Below, in pieces: positions 28,757-38,400 of a stretch of DNA of 64,000 nt (the stretch's first letter is position 1; each line of letters starts with the position of its first letter). A program made the translations under genes and the position numbers. The notes under the pieces were generated by a model. It worked only from the letters and a program-made list of their open reading frames with translations, was not told where the DNA came from and made no database searches. The stretch lies in contig NZ_JAMDLH010000006.1 in the NCBI RefSeq assembly GCF_023721755.1, positions 62,001 to 126,000 of the forward strand. Reading direction: 5' to 3'. This DNA is from Pleomorphomonas sp. NRK KF1 (GTDB taxonomy: Bacteria > Pseudomonadota > Alphaproteobacteria > Rhizobiales > Pleomorphomonadaceae).

Positions 28757-29976
28757 AGGTCGACTCCCAGGATCTTGCCGACGGTAAAGACGTCCTTGTC
28801 GCCGCGACCGGACAGGTTGACGACGATAATCTCATCCTTGGCCATCTGCGGCGCGCGCTTGATCGCTTCGGCCACGGCATGGGCGCTTTCGAGCGCCGGG
28901 ATGATGCCCTCGACCTTGGTCAGCGTCTGGAAGGCGTCGAGCGCCTCCTGGTCGGTAGCCGGTACGTAGGTGACGCGGCCGGTGTCGCTCAGCCAGGAGT
29001 GCTCGGGGCCGATGCCGGGATAGTCGAGGCCGGCGGAAATCGAGTGCCCCTCGAGAATCTGGCCATCATCATCCTGCAGCAGGTAGGTGCGGTTGCCGTG
29101 CAGCACGCCCGGCTTGCCACCGTTCAACGACGCGGCATGGCCATTGTAGACCTGCATGCCGTGACCGCCCGCCTCGACGCCAACAATGCGAACGTCGGGA
29201 TCGTCGAGGAAGGGGTGGAAGATGCCGATGGCGTTGGAGCCGCCGCCAACGGCGGCGATGATCATGTCGGGCAGCCGCCCCTCGACCGCCATGATCTGCT
29301 CGCGCGTCTCGTTGCCGATCACCGACTGGAAGTCGCGCACCATGGACGGATAGGGATGAGGGCCAGCCGCGGTACCGATCATGTAGTAGGTCGTCTCGAC
29401 GTTGGTCACCCAGTCGCGCATCGCCTCGTTCATGGCATCCTTCAGCGTGCCATTGCCGGAGGTGACCGGATGGACCTCCGCTCCCAGAAGCTCCATGCGG
29501 AAGACGTTGGGCTTCTGCCGCTCGACGTCGGTGGCGCCCATGTAGACTTCGCATGGATAGCCGAAGCGGGCGCAGACGGTGGCCGAGGCAACGCCATGCT
29601 GGCCGGCGCCGGTTTCGGCGATGATGCGCGTCTTGCCCATGCGGCGGGCGAGCAGGATCTGCCCAAGGCAGTTGTTGATCTTGTGACTGCCGGTGTGGTT
29701 GAGCTCTTCGCGCTTCAGATAGATCTTGGCGCCGCCGAGGTGGGCGGAGAGACGCTCGGCGAAATAGAGCGGGCTTGGCCGACCGGTGTAGGTGGCGTGC
29801 AGCGCCTTGAGCTCGCCCTGAAAGGCCGGATCGGCCTTGGCGGCCTCGTAGGCCTGATCGAGTTCGAGAATCAGCGGCATCAACGTCTCGGCGACGTAGC
29901 GACCGCCGAAAATGCCGAAATGGCCGCGCTCGTCCGGGCCGGTCCGGTAGGAGTTCAGCGTCGTCGCCTCTTTCAT
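28753..29976 (-). CDS. trpB: Tryptophan synthase beta chain
   Basis: TrpB is the PLP enzyme that joins indole and serine. The 407-residue product shows the PLP-lysine motif [20 protein letters not shown] and GGGSNAIG. I use the ATG giving MKEATTLN, which has AGAGGGG five bases upstream; a GTG two codons earlier is possible. It starts 2 bases after the trpF stop. Confidence 0.96.
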   Translation of the reverse strand: MKEATTLNSYRTGPDERGHFGIFGGRYVAETLMPLILELDQAYEAAKADPAFQGELKALHATYTGRPSPLYFAERLSAHLGGAKIYLKREELNHTGSHKINNCLGQILLARRMGKTRIIAETGAGQHGVASATVCARFGYPCEVYMGATDVERQKPNVFRMELLGAEVHPVTSGNGTLKDAMNEAMRDWVTNVETTYYMIGTAAGPHPYPSMVRDFQSVIGNETREQIMAVEGRLPDMIIAAVGGGSNAIGIFHPFLDDPDVRIVGVEAGGHGMQVYNGHAASLNGGKPGVLHGNRTYLLQDDDGQILEGHSISAGLDYPGIGPEHSWLSDTGRVTYVPATDQEALDAFQTLTKVEGIIPALESAHAVAEAIKRAPQMAKDEIIVVNLSGRGDKDVFTVGKILGVDL

Positions 29977-29978
29977 CG

Positions 29979-30629
29979 TCACCCCTCTTCATTCGCTGCG
30001 CGTGCCGCCGCCACGAAGGCGCGGATGCGAGTCTCGTTCTTCTTGCCCGGCGCGCTCTCGACGCCCGACGAAACGTCAACGCCGAAGGGGCGCACCCTTC
30101 GCACCGCATCTTCGACGTTGGTAGGATCAAGGCCGCCGGAAAGCAAGAAGGGCGTCGGCGCCCCCGCCAGCAGCGACCAGTCGAACGTGACGCCCAACCC
30201 GCCTGGACGAGTCGCGTCCTTCGGCGGCTTGGCGTCGTAGAGCAAGAGATCAGCGGTCCCGGCATAAGGACGGGCCGCCGCCACGTCCTCGGCGGAGCCG
30301 ATCCCAAGGGCCTTGATCACCATCAATCCGAGGCGTCGCCGTACATCGGCAGTCCGTTCCGGCGTTTCGCGACCGTGCAGCTGGATGGCGTCCGGGGCAA
30401 TCGTCGCAACGAGATGGTCGAGAAGATCGTCGGTGGCATCGACGGTCAGAACGACCGTTTTGGCGCGCCCGCCTACCTGACGGGCGAGAGCCGCGGCGAT
30501 CTCGGCGGTGACATGGCGCGGGCTTTTCGGGAAATGCACGAAGCCCACGAGATCGGCGTCGGCGGAAAGCGCCCATTCCAGGCTTTCCGGCGTGGAGAGA
30601 CCGCAGATCTTGACGAGGAACGGGGACAT
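29979..30629 (-). CDS. trpF: Phosphoribosylanthranilate isomerase
   Basis: TrpF converts N-(5'-phosphoribosyl)anthranilate to the deoxyribulose form. The 216-residue barrel starts [16 protein letters not shown] with the catalytic Cys in KICGL, and has [20 protein letters not shown] with its neighbour region, LLYDAK with the catalytic Asp, and [10 protein letters not shown]...[10 protein letters not shown] longer frame upstream is not supported. First gene of the trp cluster; in many Rhizobiales this cluster continues into accD-folC, which here lies 10 kb away. Confidence 0.95.
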   Translation of the reverse strand: MSPFLVKICGLSTPESLEWALSADADLVGFVHFPKSPRHVTAEIAAALARQVGGRAKTVVLTVDATDDLLDHLVATIAPDAIQLHGRETPERTADVRRRLGLMVIKALGIGSAEDVAAARPYAGTADLLLYDAKPPKDATRPGGLGVTFDWSLLAGAPTPFLLSGGLDPTNVEDAVRRVRPFGVDVSSGVESAPGKKNETRIRAFVAAARAANEEG

Positions 30630-30701
30630 CTGGACCACAGCCTGAAGGACAGCGGCGACCCGAGGCCGCCGCAAGTCCGCTCGAAGAGAATGCCGCCCCC
30701 G

Positions 30702-31955
30702 TCAGGCGCCGGTAAAGGCGCGTGGAGCGGCGGAGACCAGCGACGGGGTCGAGCCCGTCACCTCGTAGACGGCGAGCCCGCGATCGTTGGTGCCGAAGGC
30801 ATTGAAGCGGAACAGGCCGTTGACCGAGGACAGGAACCCCTCGGGGTTGGTGATAACCGAGAGCTGGAAGCGCTGGGCGCCGGCCGTCTTCGTCAGGCCG
30901 GCAGCCAATACAACCGCATCATAGGCGAGCGAAGCGGTGAGCGGCGGCTCGCTACCATAGGTGGCCCGGTACCGACTGGCGAAGGCCGAGAAGCCGGATA
31001 TCTCCGGCGACGGGAACCAGCCGCCCGTGAGCGCCGGATCGTTGTAGACGGCCGGATCGTTCCAGACACCGGTGCCGAGCAACTTGATCCGGGAAAGATC
31101 CACGCCAGCGCTTCGCAGCGAACGGGCAATGTTCGGCGCCACGCCTGCCCCCTCGGGCACAAGGAGGCAATCGATCTGCGCGGCGACGGCCGCGACCGCA
31201 GCCACCGCCTTCGCCTCCCCGCCGGCAGCGAAGCGCTCGACGGTCACGACACGCATGCCGTAGCGGCCCGCTTCCTGGCGCAGCGCCGCCTCGGCGAGGT
31301 TACCGAAAGCGCTCTGCGACATGATGGCGGCGATCGACTTGCGACCCGATTTGGCTGCCTCCGCGACGACGCGGCGCACCTGACCGTCGACCAGGAAACC
31401 AAGGATGTAGACGCCGGCGGCCGCCACGGAAGGATCGGAGGAAAAGGCAATCACCGGCACGGAGGCCGCGCGCGCCACCGGACCGACACCACCCACCTCG
31501 GCGGCAAAGATCGGTCCGATGATCAGCTCCGCACCTTCGGAAATGGCTTGGCGCGCCGCTTCGGCCGCGCCTTCGGCGGTGCCGCGCGTGTCCTTCACCA
31601 GAACGGTGAGATCATTGCCCGAGAAGTCGTTGAGACCGAGAGACGCCGCATTCTGCATCGCCACGGCCAGTGCGGCGCCATTACCCGGCGCCGTCTTGGG
31701 CAGCAGGAGCGCAACACGCACCGTGCCGGTGCCCAGCACCTCGCCCGATATGGCCGGGCCGGTCGGCGCCGGCAGGAAGCCTTCGCCGCTCGGCCGGCTC
31801 GTCGGAGAACAAGCAGCGAGCGCCGCGCCGCCCATCAGGACAAGCACGAGACGTCGGTTCAGCCCGGTTGTCTCCAAACGCTGGTCGCTCATCTCCGGGG
31901 ACTCAGCCGTGCCAGCCACGCCGCTCGCAACCCTGCCATCGTCACGGGTCATCAT
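30702..31955 (-). CDS. LpoA-like lipoprotein, penicillin-binding protein activator family
   Basis: The product (417 residues from the first ATG, which has GGAAGG upstream) has an unusually long N-terminal stretch before a lipoprotein signal ending in LAAC at about residue 49, so lipidation at that Cys is likely. The rest is a type I periplasmic-binding fold (VRVALLLPKTAPGNGAALA, IIGPIFAAEVGGVGPVARAA, VPVIAFSSDPSVA) as in LpoA/YraM, which stimulates PBP1A. In E. coli lpoA sits between rsmI and yraN; here it diverges from rsmI-LysE-yraN, in keeping with that assignment. A start 21 codons later is possible but lacks a spaced ribosome site. Confidence 0.8.
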   Translation of the reverse strand: MMTRDDGRVASGVAGTAESPEMSDQRLETTGLNRRLVLVLMGGAALAACSPTSRPSGEGFLPAPTGPAISGEVLGTGTVRVALLLPKTAPGNGAALAVAMQNAASLGLNDFSGNDLTVLVKDTRGTAEGAAEAARQAISEGAELIIGPIFAAEVGGVGPVARAASVPVIAFSSDPSVAAAGVYILGFLVDGQVRRVVAEAAKSGRKSIAAIMSQSAFGNLAEAALRQEAGRYGMRVVTVERFAAGGEAKAVAAVAAVAAQIDCLLVPEGAGVAPNIARSLRSAGVDLSRIKLLGTGVWNDPAVYNDPALTGGWFPSPEISGFSAFASRYRATYGSEPPLTASLAYDAVVLAAGLTKTAGAQRFQLSVITNPEGFLSSVNGLFRFNAFGTNDRGLAVYEVTGSTPSLVSAAPRAFTGA

Positions 31956-32137
31956 CTTACCTTCCGCCGCAAAAGCATCGGCGCCATTTCAATGACAAAT
32001 GACCGTAGATGCAACTCCTTACATGCCATTTACCGGTGGAGAGGCGAGGAATCGGCCCGGACGGCTCGATTTTCCCGCCGAAGTGTGGTTTTGGGAGCTA
32101 GAAAGTACGGCGCCTGGACGCCGGCCAAGGGAATTTC

Positions 32138-32443
32138 ATGATCAGGCACATCGTCTATTTCTCCGTTCGTTCCACCGACGATCGCCAGCGTGTCCTTGAG
32201 GGACTTCGTCTGCTTGAGGCCAATCCGCACGCTCTCATTCTCGAGGTGGAAGAGAACCTGAAGCTTGACAGCATTGGCAATGAAGTCGACTTCGTGGTCT
32301 ACGGTGAGTTTGCCGATGCTACCGCCCTCGATGCCTTCAAGGCGCATCCGAGCTACGAGGCTTCGATCGCCGCGGTTCGGCCGCTTCGCGAACTCAGGAT
32401 GGCGGCCGACGTCGTTGCCAGAACGGAACGGCAATCGTCATGA
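32138..32443 (+). CDS. Dabb-domain (stress-responsive A/B barrel) protein
   Basis: The 101-residue product begins MIRHIVYFSVR and contains VDFVVYGEFADATALDAFKAHPSY, typical of dimeric alpha/beta-barrel Dabb proteins. Their roles vary and the substrate here is unknown. The stop overlaps the rsmI start by 4 bases (ATGA), so it is translated with rsmI. Confidence 0.82.
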   Translation: MIRHIVYFSVRSTDDRQRVLEGLRLLEANPHALILEVEENLKLDSIGNEVDFVVYGEFADATALDAFKAHPSYEASIAAVRPLRELRMAADVVARTERQSS

Positions 32444-33384
32444 GCGAGGCAGGCGGCAAGACCACCACGACGGGTTACGCCATCGACGGCACTGCTTTTG
32501 CCGGCAAGCCGGTCGAGCCGGGCCTTTATCCGGTGGCAACGCCGATCGGCAACCTCTCGGACATTTCGCTCCGGGCGCTCGACGTAATAGCCGGCGCCGA
32601 CCTCATCGTCTGCGAGGATAGCCGCGTCACCGCTGTCCTCCTCGACCGCTACGGCATCAGGAAACCGCTTGCCATCTACCACGAACACAACGCCGTTCGC
32701 GAACGGCCGCGCCTTCTGGCCATGCTCCGAGGCGGCATGCGCCTGGCGTTGGTGTCCGACGCCGGCACGCCACTGATCTCCGACCCCGGCTACAAGCTGG
32801 TGGAAGAAGCTCTCGCCGAAGGCATCCGCGTCACTCCCATCCCTGGCGCCTCGGCCATCCTGTCGGCGCTAGTGGCCGCCGGCCTGCCGACCGACACCTT
32901 CCTTTTCCTCGGCTTCTTGCCGCACAAGGCCGGTGCCCGGCGCAATCGCCTGGGCGAGTTCCGGGCGGTTCCGGCGACGCTGGTGGTCTACGAGTCGCCG
33001 CACCGAGCGGCCGAAACACTCGCCGACATGGCCGAAGTATTGGGACAAGACCGGCCGGCGGCGCTCTGCCGCGAACTGACCAAGCGCTTCGAGGAAGTTC
33101 GGCGCGGTTCGCTGTCCGAACTGGCGAAAGGCGCCGAGGCCGGTCCGCCGCGCGGCGAGATCGTTCTGGTGGTCGGGGCGCCGCTCGGCGACGAGGCCGG
33201 CGAAGCCGACCTGGAGGCGCTGCTGACCGCGGCTCTCGAAACCCAGGGCGCCGGACAGGCCGCGGCTGAGGTGGCCAAGGCCACCGGACGGCCGCGCAAG
33301 GAACTCTATGCCCTGGCCCTCAAGCTCAAGGCGATCATCGATGCCGGTGGTGGTGACGATGACGCCCCGCCGACCGGGAACTGA
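32440..33384 (+). CDS. rsmI: 16S rRNA (cytidine-1402-2'-O)-methyltransferase
   Basis: RsmI methylates the ribose of C1402 in the decoding centre. The 314-residue protein has the tetrapyrrole-methylase fold: LYPVATPIGNLSDISLRAL, CEDSRVT, LVSDAGTPLISDPGY, IPGASAILSAL, LGFLPHK and VYESPHR. The N-terminus is about 20 residues longer than the core. It is coupled to the Dabb gene and followed by LysE, yraN and gshB. Confidence 0.95.
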   Translation: MSEAGGKTTTTGYAIDGTAFAGKPVEPGLYPVATPIGNLSDISLRALDVIAGADLIVCEDSRVTAVLLDRYGIRKPLAIYHEHNAVRERPRLLAMLRGGMRLALVSDAGTPLISDPGYKLVEEALAEGIRVTPIPGASAILSALVAAGLPTDTFLFLGFLPHKAGARRNRLGEFRAVPATLVVYESPHRAAETLADMAEVLGQDRPAALCRELTKRFEEVRRGSLSELAKGAEAGPPRGEIVLVVGAPLGDEAGEADLEALLTAALETQGAGQAAAEVAKATGRPRKELYALALKLKAIIDAGGGDDDAPPTGN

Positions 33385-33402
33385 ACCAGCAGGAGAAACG
33401 AG

Positions 33403-34032
33403 ATGCCGCCGATCGATCTTCTGATCGCCTTTCTTGTGTCGACGGCGCTGTTCGCATTCGTCCCCGGCCCGGCGATGCTCTATGCTGCCGCCCGCACGCT
33501 TGCCGGCGGTAGACGGGCCGGCCTGATGGCCGCTCTCGGCGTGCACGTCGGCGGTTACGCCCACGTGCTTGCCGCGACGATGGGTCTGTCAGTGCTGTTT
33601 CACGCCGTTCCCGTCGCCTACACGATCGTGAAGCTGGGTGGCGCCGCCTATCTGATCGTCATGGGATGGCGTCTCGCCACCGCCGGGCACGGGGGTGCCG
33701 CCACGGATGGTACCGGTCAAGGCGAACCCAGACGCGCCTTCGCCCAAAGCGTTCTTGTCGAGCTGCTCAACCCGAAGACGGCGGTTTTCTTCCTCGCCTT
33801 TCTTCCGCAGTTCGTCAGCGCCCAAGCCGTAGCGCCGCTGTGGCTGCAGTTTTTCTTCCTTGGCGTGATCACCAACGTCATGTTCTCTCTCGCCGACCTC
33901 GTCGCGGTCATCGGCGCCAGCGGCATCCTGTCCAGCCTCCGATCCTCTCCGTCGTGGGGAAAATGGCTCAGGCGGGCGGGCGGCTCGCTGCTCATCGGCC
34001 TTGGCGCCCGCCTCGCGCTGGAAAGAGGCTAG
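33403..34032 (+). CDS. LysE-family translocator
   Basis: The 209-residue membrane protein has about six hydrophobic helices and the LysE/RhtB features PGPAMLYAAARTLAGGRRAGL near the N-terminus and LLNPKTAVFFLAFLPQF in the middle. The family exports amino acids or related small molecules; the substrate cannot be read. It lies 18 bases after rsmI and 2 bases before yraN. Confidence 0.88.
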   Translation: MPPIDLLIAFLVSTALFAFVPGPAMLYAAARTLAGGRRAGLMAALGVHVGGYAHVLAATMGLSVLFHAVPVAYTIVKLGGAAYLIVMGWRLATAGHGGAATDGTGQGEPRRAFAQSVLVELLNPKTAVFFLAFLPQFVSAQAVAPLWLQFFFLGVITNVMFSLADLVAVIGASGILSSLRSSPSWGKWLRRAGGSLLIGLGARLALERG

Positions 34033-34034
34033 GC

Positions 34035-34391
34035 ATGCCCGTCGACCGCCGGGCCAGCCATGCACGCGGCCTCGTGGCCGAAGGCATCGCCGCTTGGCTG
34101 CTGCGCCTCAAAGGCTATCGTGTGCTGGCAACCCGCTATCGTACGCCGCTCGGCGAGATCGACATTGTAGCCCGACGCGGCAAGGTGTTGGCCTTCGTGG
34201 AAGTGAAGGCGCGACCCACCGTCGAGGCCGGTCTCGAAGCCATCGCCGCCGAAGGCTATCGCCGCATCGAGGCGGCCGCCGATCTCTACCTGTCCCGACA
34301 TCCGCAGTTCGTCGATTTCACGCTGCGCTTCGACCTCGTGGTGGTCAGTCCGCGCCGCTGGCCGCACCACCTCGAGAACGCGTTTTCGTGA
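34035..34391 (+). CDS. yraN: YraN (UPF0102) family nuclease-fold protein
   Basis: The 118-residue product starts MPVDRRASHARGLVAEGIAA and has the restriction-endonuclease-like core TPLGEIDIVARRGKVLAFVEVKAR, with the acidic and Lys residues of a PD-(D/E)xK site. Family members follow rsmI and lpoA in many genomes. A longer upstream frame overlaps LysE and is not used. Function is uncertain, possibly DNA processing. Confidence 0.9.
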   Translation: MPVDRRASHARGLVAEGIAAWLLRLKGYRVLATRYRTPLGEIDIVARRGKVLAFVEVKARPTVEAGLEAIAAEGYRRIEAAADLYLSRHPQFVDFTLRFDLVVVSPRRWPHHLENAFS

Positions 34392-34467
34392 AGCGCTTTC
34401 CCGTTGCACGCCGATCGGAAGCCGCCCATAAACGGCGGCATCCCGTTTCCGAAGACGAGTTGTCGCC

Positions 34468-35406
34468 ATGAGCCTTTCCGTCGCCGTCCAGATGGACCAC
34501 ATCGCCTCGATCCGCCTCGCCGGCGACTCCACCTTCGCGCTGATGCTGGAGGCGCAGAAGCGAGGCCATAGCCTCTTCCACTACACCCCGGACAAGCTGA
34601 CTCTCCGATCGGGCCGCGTCACCGCCGCGATCGAGCCGGTGGCGGTGCGCGACGAACCAGGCAATCACTTCACGCTCGGTTCGCCCGAGAAGACCGACCT
34701 TTCGACGCTCGACGTGGTGCTGCTTCGGCAGGATCCGCCCTTCGACATGGCCTACCTTTCCACAACCTACATGCTCGAACGCATTCACCCGGGGACGCTG
34801 GTGGTCAACGATCCGGCCGAGGTGCGCGACGCACCGGAGAAGCTCCTGGTGATGAACTACCCCGAGCTGATGCCGGAGACGATCATCACACGAGATCCGG
34901 ACGAGATTCGGGCCTTCCGGGCCGAGTTCGGCGATATCGTGCTGAAGCCTCTCTACGGCGCCGGCGGTCAGGGCGTCTACCATGTGAAGCCTGACGACGA
35001 CAATTTCGGCGCTTTTCTCGAACTGTTCCTGACGCAGTCGCGCGATCCGTTCATCGCCCAGCGCTATCTGCCCGCCATTCGGGCCGGAGACAAGCGGATC
35101 ATTCTCGTCGACGGCAAGTTCGCCGGCCTCGTCAACCGCGTGCCGGCGGAGGGCGATCTCCGCTCGAACATGGTGCGCGGCGGAGCGGCTGCCAGCACCG
35201 AGGTGAGCAAGCGCGACCTAGAGATTTGCGAGGCGATCGGGCCGGAGCTCAGGGATCGCGGCCTGATCTTCGTCGGCATCGACGTCATCGGCGACAAGCT
35301 GACCGAGATCAACGTGACATCGCCGACCGGCATCCGGGCCATCAGGCGCCTCGGCGGTCCCGATGTGGCGGCGTTGGTGTGGGACGCCATCGAGTCACAT
35401 TTCTAA
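34468..35406 (+). CDS. gshB: Glutathione synthetase
   Basis: GshB adds glycine to gamma-glutamylcysteine. The 312-residue ATP-grasp protein has the N-terminal [47 protein letters not shown] for ATP binding and a C-terminal [19 protein letters not shown] with metal ligands. Length and motifs are standard. It follows yraN after 76 bases. Confidence 0.96.
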   Translation: MSLSVAVQMDHIASIRLAGDSTFALMLEAQKRGHSLFHYTPDKLTLRSGRVTAAIEPVAVRDEPGNHFTLGSPEKTDLSTLDVVLLRQDPPFDMAYLSTTYMLERIHPGTLVVNDPAEVRDAPEKLLVMNYPELMPETIITRDPDEIRAFRAEFGDIVLKPLYGAGGQGVYHVKPDDDNFGAFLELFLTQSRDPFIAQRYLPAIRAGDKRIILVDGKFAGLVNRVPAEGDLRSNMVRGGAAASTEVSKRDLEICEAIGPELRDRGLIFVGIDVIGDKLTEINVTSPTGIRAIRRLGGPDVAALVWDAIESHF

Positions 35407-35416
35407 GCCCGAGAGA

Positions 35417-35929
35417 TCAGAACTTCTCGTCGGGATAGACGCCCCAGAGTGAGGCTTGGGCGATCCAGCCGGAGAAGCCCTTACCGTCGAGCCGACACCA
35501 GGTGCCATCGCATTTCTCGACCGGCGCCTGAACCTTCGGCTCGACGCGCGCGGTGACACGGCTCGTCTCGTCCGGGTCGGAATGGAGATCGATCATCGTC
35601 TTGTCGGCGGCCCAGGGCGCGACGATGGCCGTTCGCGTGCCGGAGAGCAGCGAATGAAACACCCAGCCCTCGCCGCCTTCGAAGTCGCGGATGCGCCGCC
35701 AGTTTTCGAACTCCTGGGTGATCTCCACCGGCATGCCAGCTCGCACGTAGCGCCAGATCACCGCCTGATCGCGCGATGGCCCCTGACGAACGTTGACCGA
35801 GTCCGATTTGAGGCTGACGAAGCGCGGCACCGGCAGGCCGGAGCTGCCGACGGTTTGCGCCAACGAGGGGCTCGCGAGCATCAGTCCCGCGGCCAGAATC
35901 GCCGCTGCCCGTGACCTCGCCGCCCCCAT
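35417..35929 (-). CDS. Secreted SH3-domain protein
   Basis: The 170-residue product has an Ala/Leu signal peptide cut after SLAQ (about residue 25). Two SH3-like units follow: SDSVNVRQGPSRDQ... with EGWVFHSLLSG, and DLHSDPDETSRVTARVEP... with CDGTWCRLDGKGFSGWI. Bacterial SH3 proteins bind cell wall or act as periplasmic adaptors. Two cysteines in the second unit could form a disulfide. It is convergent with gshB. The ATG giving MGAARSR is used; an earlier start would put nine residues before it. Confidence 0.82.
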   Translation of the reverse strand: MGAARSRAAAILAAGLMLASPSLAQTVGSSGLPVPRFVSLKSDSVNVRQGPSRDQAVIWRYVRAGMPVEITQEFENWRRIRDFEGGEGWVFHSLLSGTRTAIVAPWAADKTMIDLHSDPDETSRVTARVEPKVQAPVEKCDGTWCRLDGKGFSGWIAQASLWGVYPDEKF

Positions 35930-36144
35930 CGTCGTCCACCTTCCATGCCAGAACACCCGCCGTTCAAAACGACGGCGCTCCTCTCAATGGTTACCGGTCG
36001 AAGTTAACGTCGCGTCAACGCCGCCGTCGCATGGAATGATCCGGATCGGACCTCCGCCGGATTGACGCCCGGCAAAGGGTGGCCGACACTCGCCGCGACA
36101 GGCTGCCGCCTGCCGGTGGCCCCAAGGAAGGACGGAACGAAGCT

Positions 36145-37131
36145 ATGGCCGGCAAGAAGCCCGTGGTGGTGGTGACGCGCAAACTGCCCGACGTTGTCGA
36201 GGCGCGGATGCGCGAGTTGTTCGACGTCCGCCTCAACCCGAATGATCAGCCGATGACGCAGGCCGAACTCGTCGAGGCCAGCCGCGTGGCCGACGTTCTG
36301 GTGCCGACCGTCACCGATCGTGTCGACAGCGGCGTGATTGCCCAGGCCGGACCAAGCCTGAAACTGATTGCGAACTTCGGCAACGGCGTCGACAACATCG
36401 ACGTCATCAAGGCGACCGAACGCGGGATCGCCGTCACCAACACGCCCGGCGTTCTCACCGAGGACACGGCCGACATGACCATGGCTCTGATCCTCGCCGT
36501 GCCGCGTCACATGGCCGAGGGCATGCGGGCGCTCCAGGCTGGAGAATGGCAGGGGTGGTCGCCAACGGGCATGCTTGGCAGCCGCCTTCGCGGCAAGAAG
36601 CTCGGCATCGTCGGCATGGGACGCATCGGTCAGGCCGTCGCGCGCCGCGCCGGCGCCTTCGGCCTTTCGGTCTTCTACCACAACCGCCATCGCCTGGCCT
36701 CTGAGACCGAGGACAAGCTCGCCGCCACCTGGTGCGAGAGCCTCGATCAGATGTTGAACCGAATGGACATCGTCACCGTCCATTGCCCGCATACGCCGGC
36801 GACCTACCACCTCCTGTCGGCGCGGCGGCTGAAGCTGATGCGCCCGGAGGCCTATCTCATCAACACCGCCCGAGGCGAAATCGTCGACGAGGCGGCGCTG
36901 ACGCGCATGCTGGTCGCCGGCGAGCTCGCCGGTGCGGGCCTGGACGTCTACGAGCAGGAGCCGTCGATCAACCCGAAGCTCGTCAAGTGTGGCCGCGCAT
37001 TGCTGTTGCCGCACATGGGTTCAGCCACCATCGAGAGCCGCATCGAGATGGGCGAGAAGGTGATCGTCAACATCCGCGCCTTCATGGACGAGCACCATCT
37101 GCCCGACCGCGTGCTGCCGGCCATGCTTTGA
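36145..37131 (+). CDS. D-2-hydroxyacid dehydrogenase (glyoxylate/hydroxypyruvate reductase type)
   Basis: The 328-residue protein has the NAD-binding GIVGMGRIGQAVARRAG in the middle and the catalytic set: Arg in NTARGEIVDEAAL, Glu in YEQEP, and His in LPHMGSAT. VDNIDVIKATERGIAVTNTPG and LTEDTADMTMALIL are typical of the D-glycerate dehydrogenase branch. Such enzymes reduce glyoxylate or hydroxypyruvate; the exact substrate is uncertain. The ATG giving MAGKKPVV follows AAGGAAGGA; an earlier in-frame start is not supported. Confidence 0.9.
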   Translation: MAGKKPVVVVTRKLPDVVEARMRELFDVRLNPNDQPMTQAELVEASRVADVLVPTVTDRVDSGVIAQAGPSLKLIANFGNGVDNIDVIKATERGIAVTNTPGVLTEDTADMTMALILAVPRHMAEGMRALQAGEWQGWSPTGMLGSRLRGKKLGIVGMGRIGQAVARRAGAFGLSVFYHNRHRLASETEDKLAATWCESLDQMLNRMDIVTVHCPHTPATYHLLSARRLKLMRPEAYLINTARGEIVDEAALTRMLVAGELAGAGLDVYEQEPSINPKLVKCGRALLLPHMGSATIESRIEMGEKVIVNIRAFMDEHHLPDRVLPAML

Positions 37132-37186
37132 TTCCGGCCTCAGTCGTCGGCGGGCCTCCGGCCCTTAGGCTTCCGCTCCGCTAGAC

Positions 37187-37261
37187 GCATTCGAGACGCT
37201 TCGTGTCTCGGATGCCGCTTCGCGCGGCGCCCTCGGCGCCGGAAGCCGCTGATGCGGCTTC
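37187..37261. repeat. Hairpin-rich intergenic element between convergent genes
   Basis: Two strong stems stand side by side: a 12-bp stem with a CTTCG loop at 37187-37215 (one or two G-T pairs) and a perfect 8-bp stem GAAGCCGC/GCGGCTTC with a TGAT loop at 37242-37261, with GGCGCC palindromes between. It lies between the stops of the hydroxyacid dehydrogenase and PfkB genes. It looks like a dispersed palindromic repeat or a bidirectional terminator without T-runs. Confidence 0.65.
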
Positions 37262-37279
37262 AGCTTGATCAGGTTGGAC

Positions 37280-38284
37280 TCAGGCCGGCAGCTTCAGGCC
37301 GCTGTCGCGGGCGAGCTGGGCGAGGTTCACCGCCGGGCGCGGGCCGATGTGGCCGACGCACTCGCCGCCTGCGAGACAACCAAGACGGGTTGCCTCGGCG
37401 AGCGCAAGACCGCGCGAGCGAGCGTAGAGAAAGCCGGCGGCAAACTGATCGCCCGCACCGGTCATGTCGACCAACTCGTCCACCGCCGAAGCCGGCGCCG
37501 AGACCAGTTCGTCACCCTCGAAGGCAAGCGCGCCATCGCCGCCCAATGTCACCGCCGCCGCCTTGCAATCGCGCCGGAGACAGCTGACGGCGGTGTCGAG
37601 ATCGTGCGTCTCGTAAAGCGCCTTGGCCTCTTCCTTGTTGGCGAAGACGAGGTCGACGGTGCCGGAGCGCATCAGGTCCAGGAACTCGGCACGGAAGCGA
37701 TCGACGCAGAAGCTGTCGGAAAGGGTGATCGAGGCAAGGCGGCCGTGCGCATGGGCGATGGCCGCCGCCTTGCGGAAAGCCTCCTTGGCTGCCGGCGGGT
37801 CCCAAAGGAATCCTTCCAGATAGGTGTATCGAGCGGCAGCCACCGTCTTCTCTTCGATGTCGTCGACCGTCAGGTGATGACAGGCGCCGAGATAGGTGTT
37901 CATGGTCCGCTCGCTGTCCGGCGTGATCAGGATCATGCAGCGCGCGGTCGGAGCGCCGTCGAACAGCGGTCGCGTCTCGAAGTGGACGCCCTGGGAACGG
38001 ATGTCGTGCGTGAACACCTCGCCGAATGCGTCGGTCGCCACCTTGCCGATATAGGCGGCACGGCCGCCGAACGAGGCGACACCGGCGGCCGTGTTGGCTG
38101 CCGAGCCTCCCGAGGCCTCGACGGCCGGTCCCATCATGTCGTAGATGCGCCCGGCTTCCTCGGCATCGATCAATCGCATCATGCCCTTGGTAACGCCGAG
38201 CCTCACCAATGTATCCTCTTCGGTGGGAGAGAGAATGTCGACGATGGCGTTGCCGATGGTCAGCACATCGAAATCGAGGCTCAT
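37280..38284 (-). CDS. PfkB-family sugar/nucleoside kinase (adenosine kinase-like)
   Basis: The 334-residue product starts MSLDFDVLTIGNAIVDIL and ends with the PfkB signature DMTGAGDQFAAGFLYARS. GGSAANTAAGVASFGG is the substrate-binding segment. This subgroup is usually annotated as adenosine kinase in Rhizobiales; substrate certainty is moderate. A GGAG site precedes the ATG used, and the long upstream extension of the frame is not coding. Confidence 0.85.
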   Translation of the reverse strand: MSLDFDVLTIGNAIVDILSPTEEDTLVRLGVTKGMMRLIDAEEAGRIYDMMGPAVEASGGSAANTAAGVASFGGRAAYIGKVATDAFGEVFTHDIRSQGVHFETRPLFDGAPTARCMILITPDSERTMNTYLGACHHLTVDDIEEKTVAAARYTYLEGFLWDPPAAKEAFRKAAAIAHAHGRLASITLSDSFCVDRFRAEFLDLMRSGTVDLVFANKEEAKALYETHDLDTAVSCLRRDCKAAAVTLGGDGALAFEGDELVSAPASAVDELVDMTGAGDQFAAGFLYARSRGLALAEATRLGCLAGGECVGHIGPRPAVNLAQLARDSGLKLPA

Positions 38285-38400
38285 GGGAAAAACGTCTCCT
38301 TTGTCCGGCATTGACGCGGACGGCTCTTCCATTTGGCCTAGACCATTCCCAAGTGACCGGCAAGCCGCGCCAATACGGCATCGAATGGAGATTTCCAAGA

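Noticed and set aside
26756-30629. Functional link between the HipT-like kinase and the adjacent trp genes, because HipT of HipBST targets TrpS
   Set aside because: Adjacency to trpFBA is probably chance, since the island lies at the tRNA; no trpS is present in the window.
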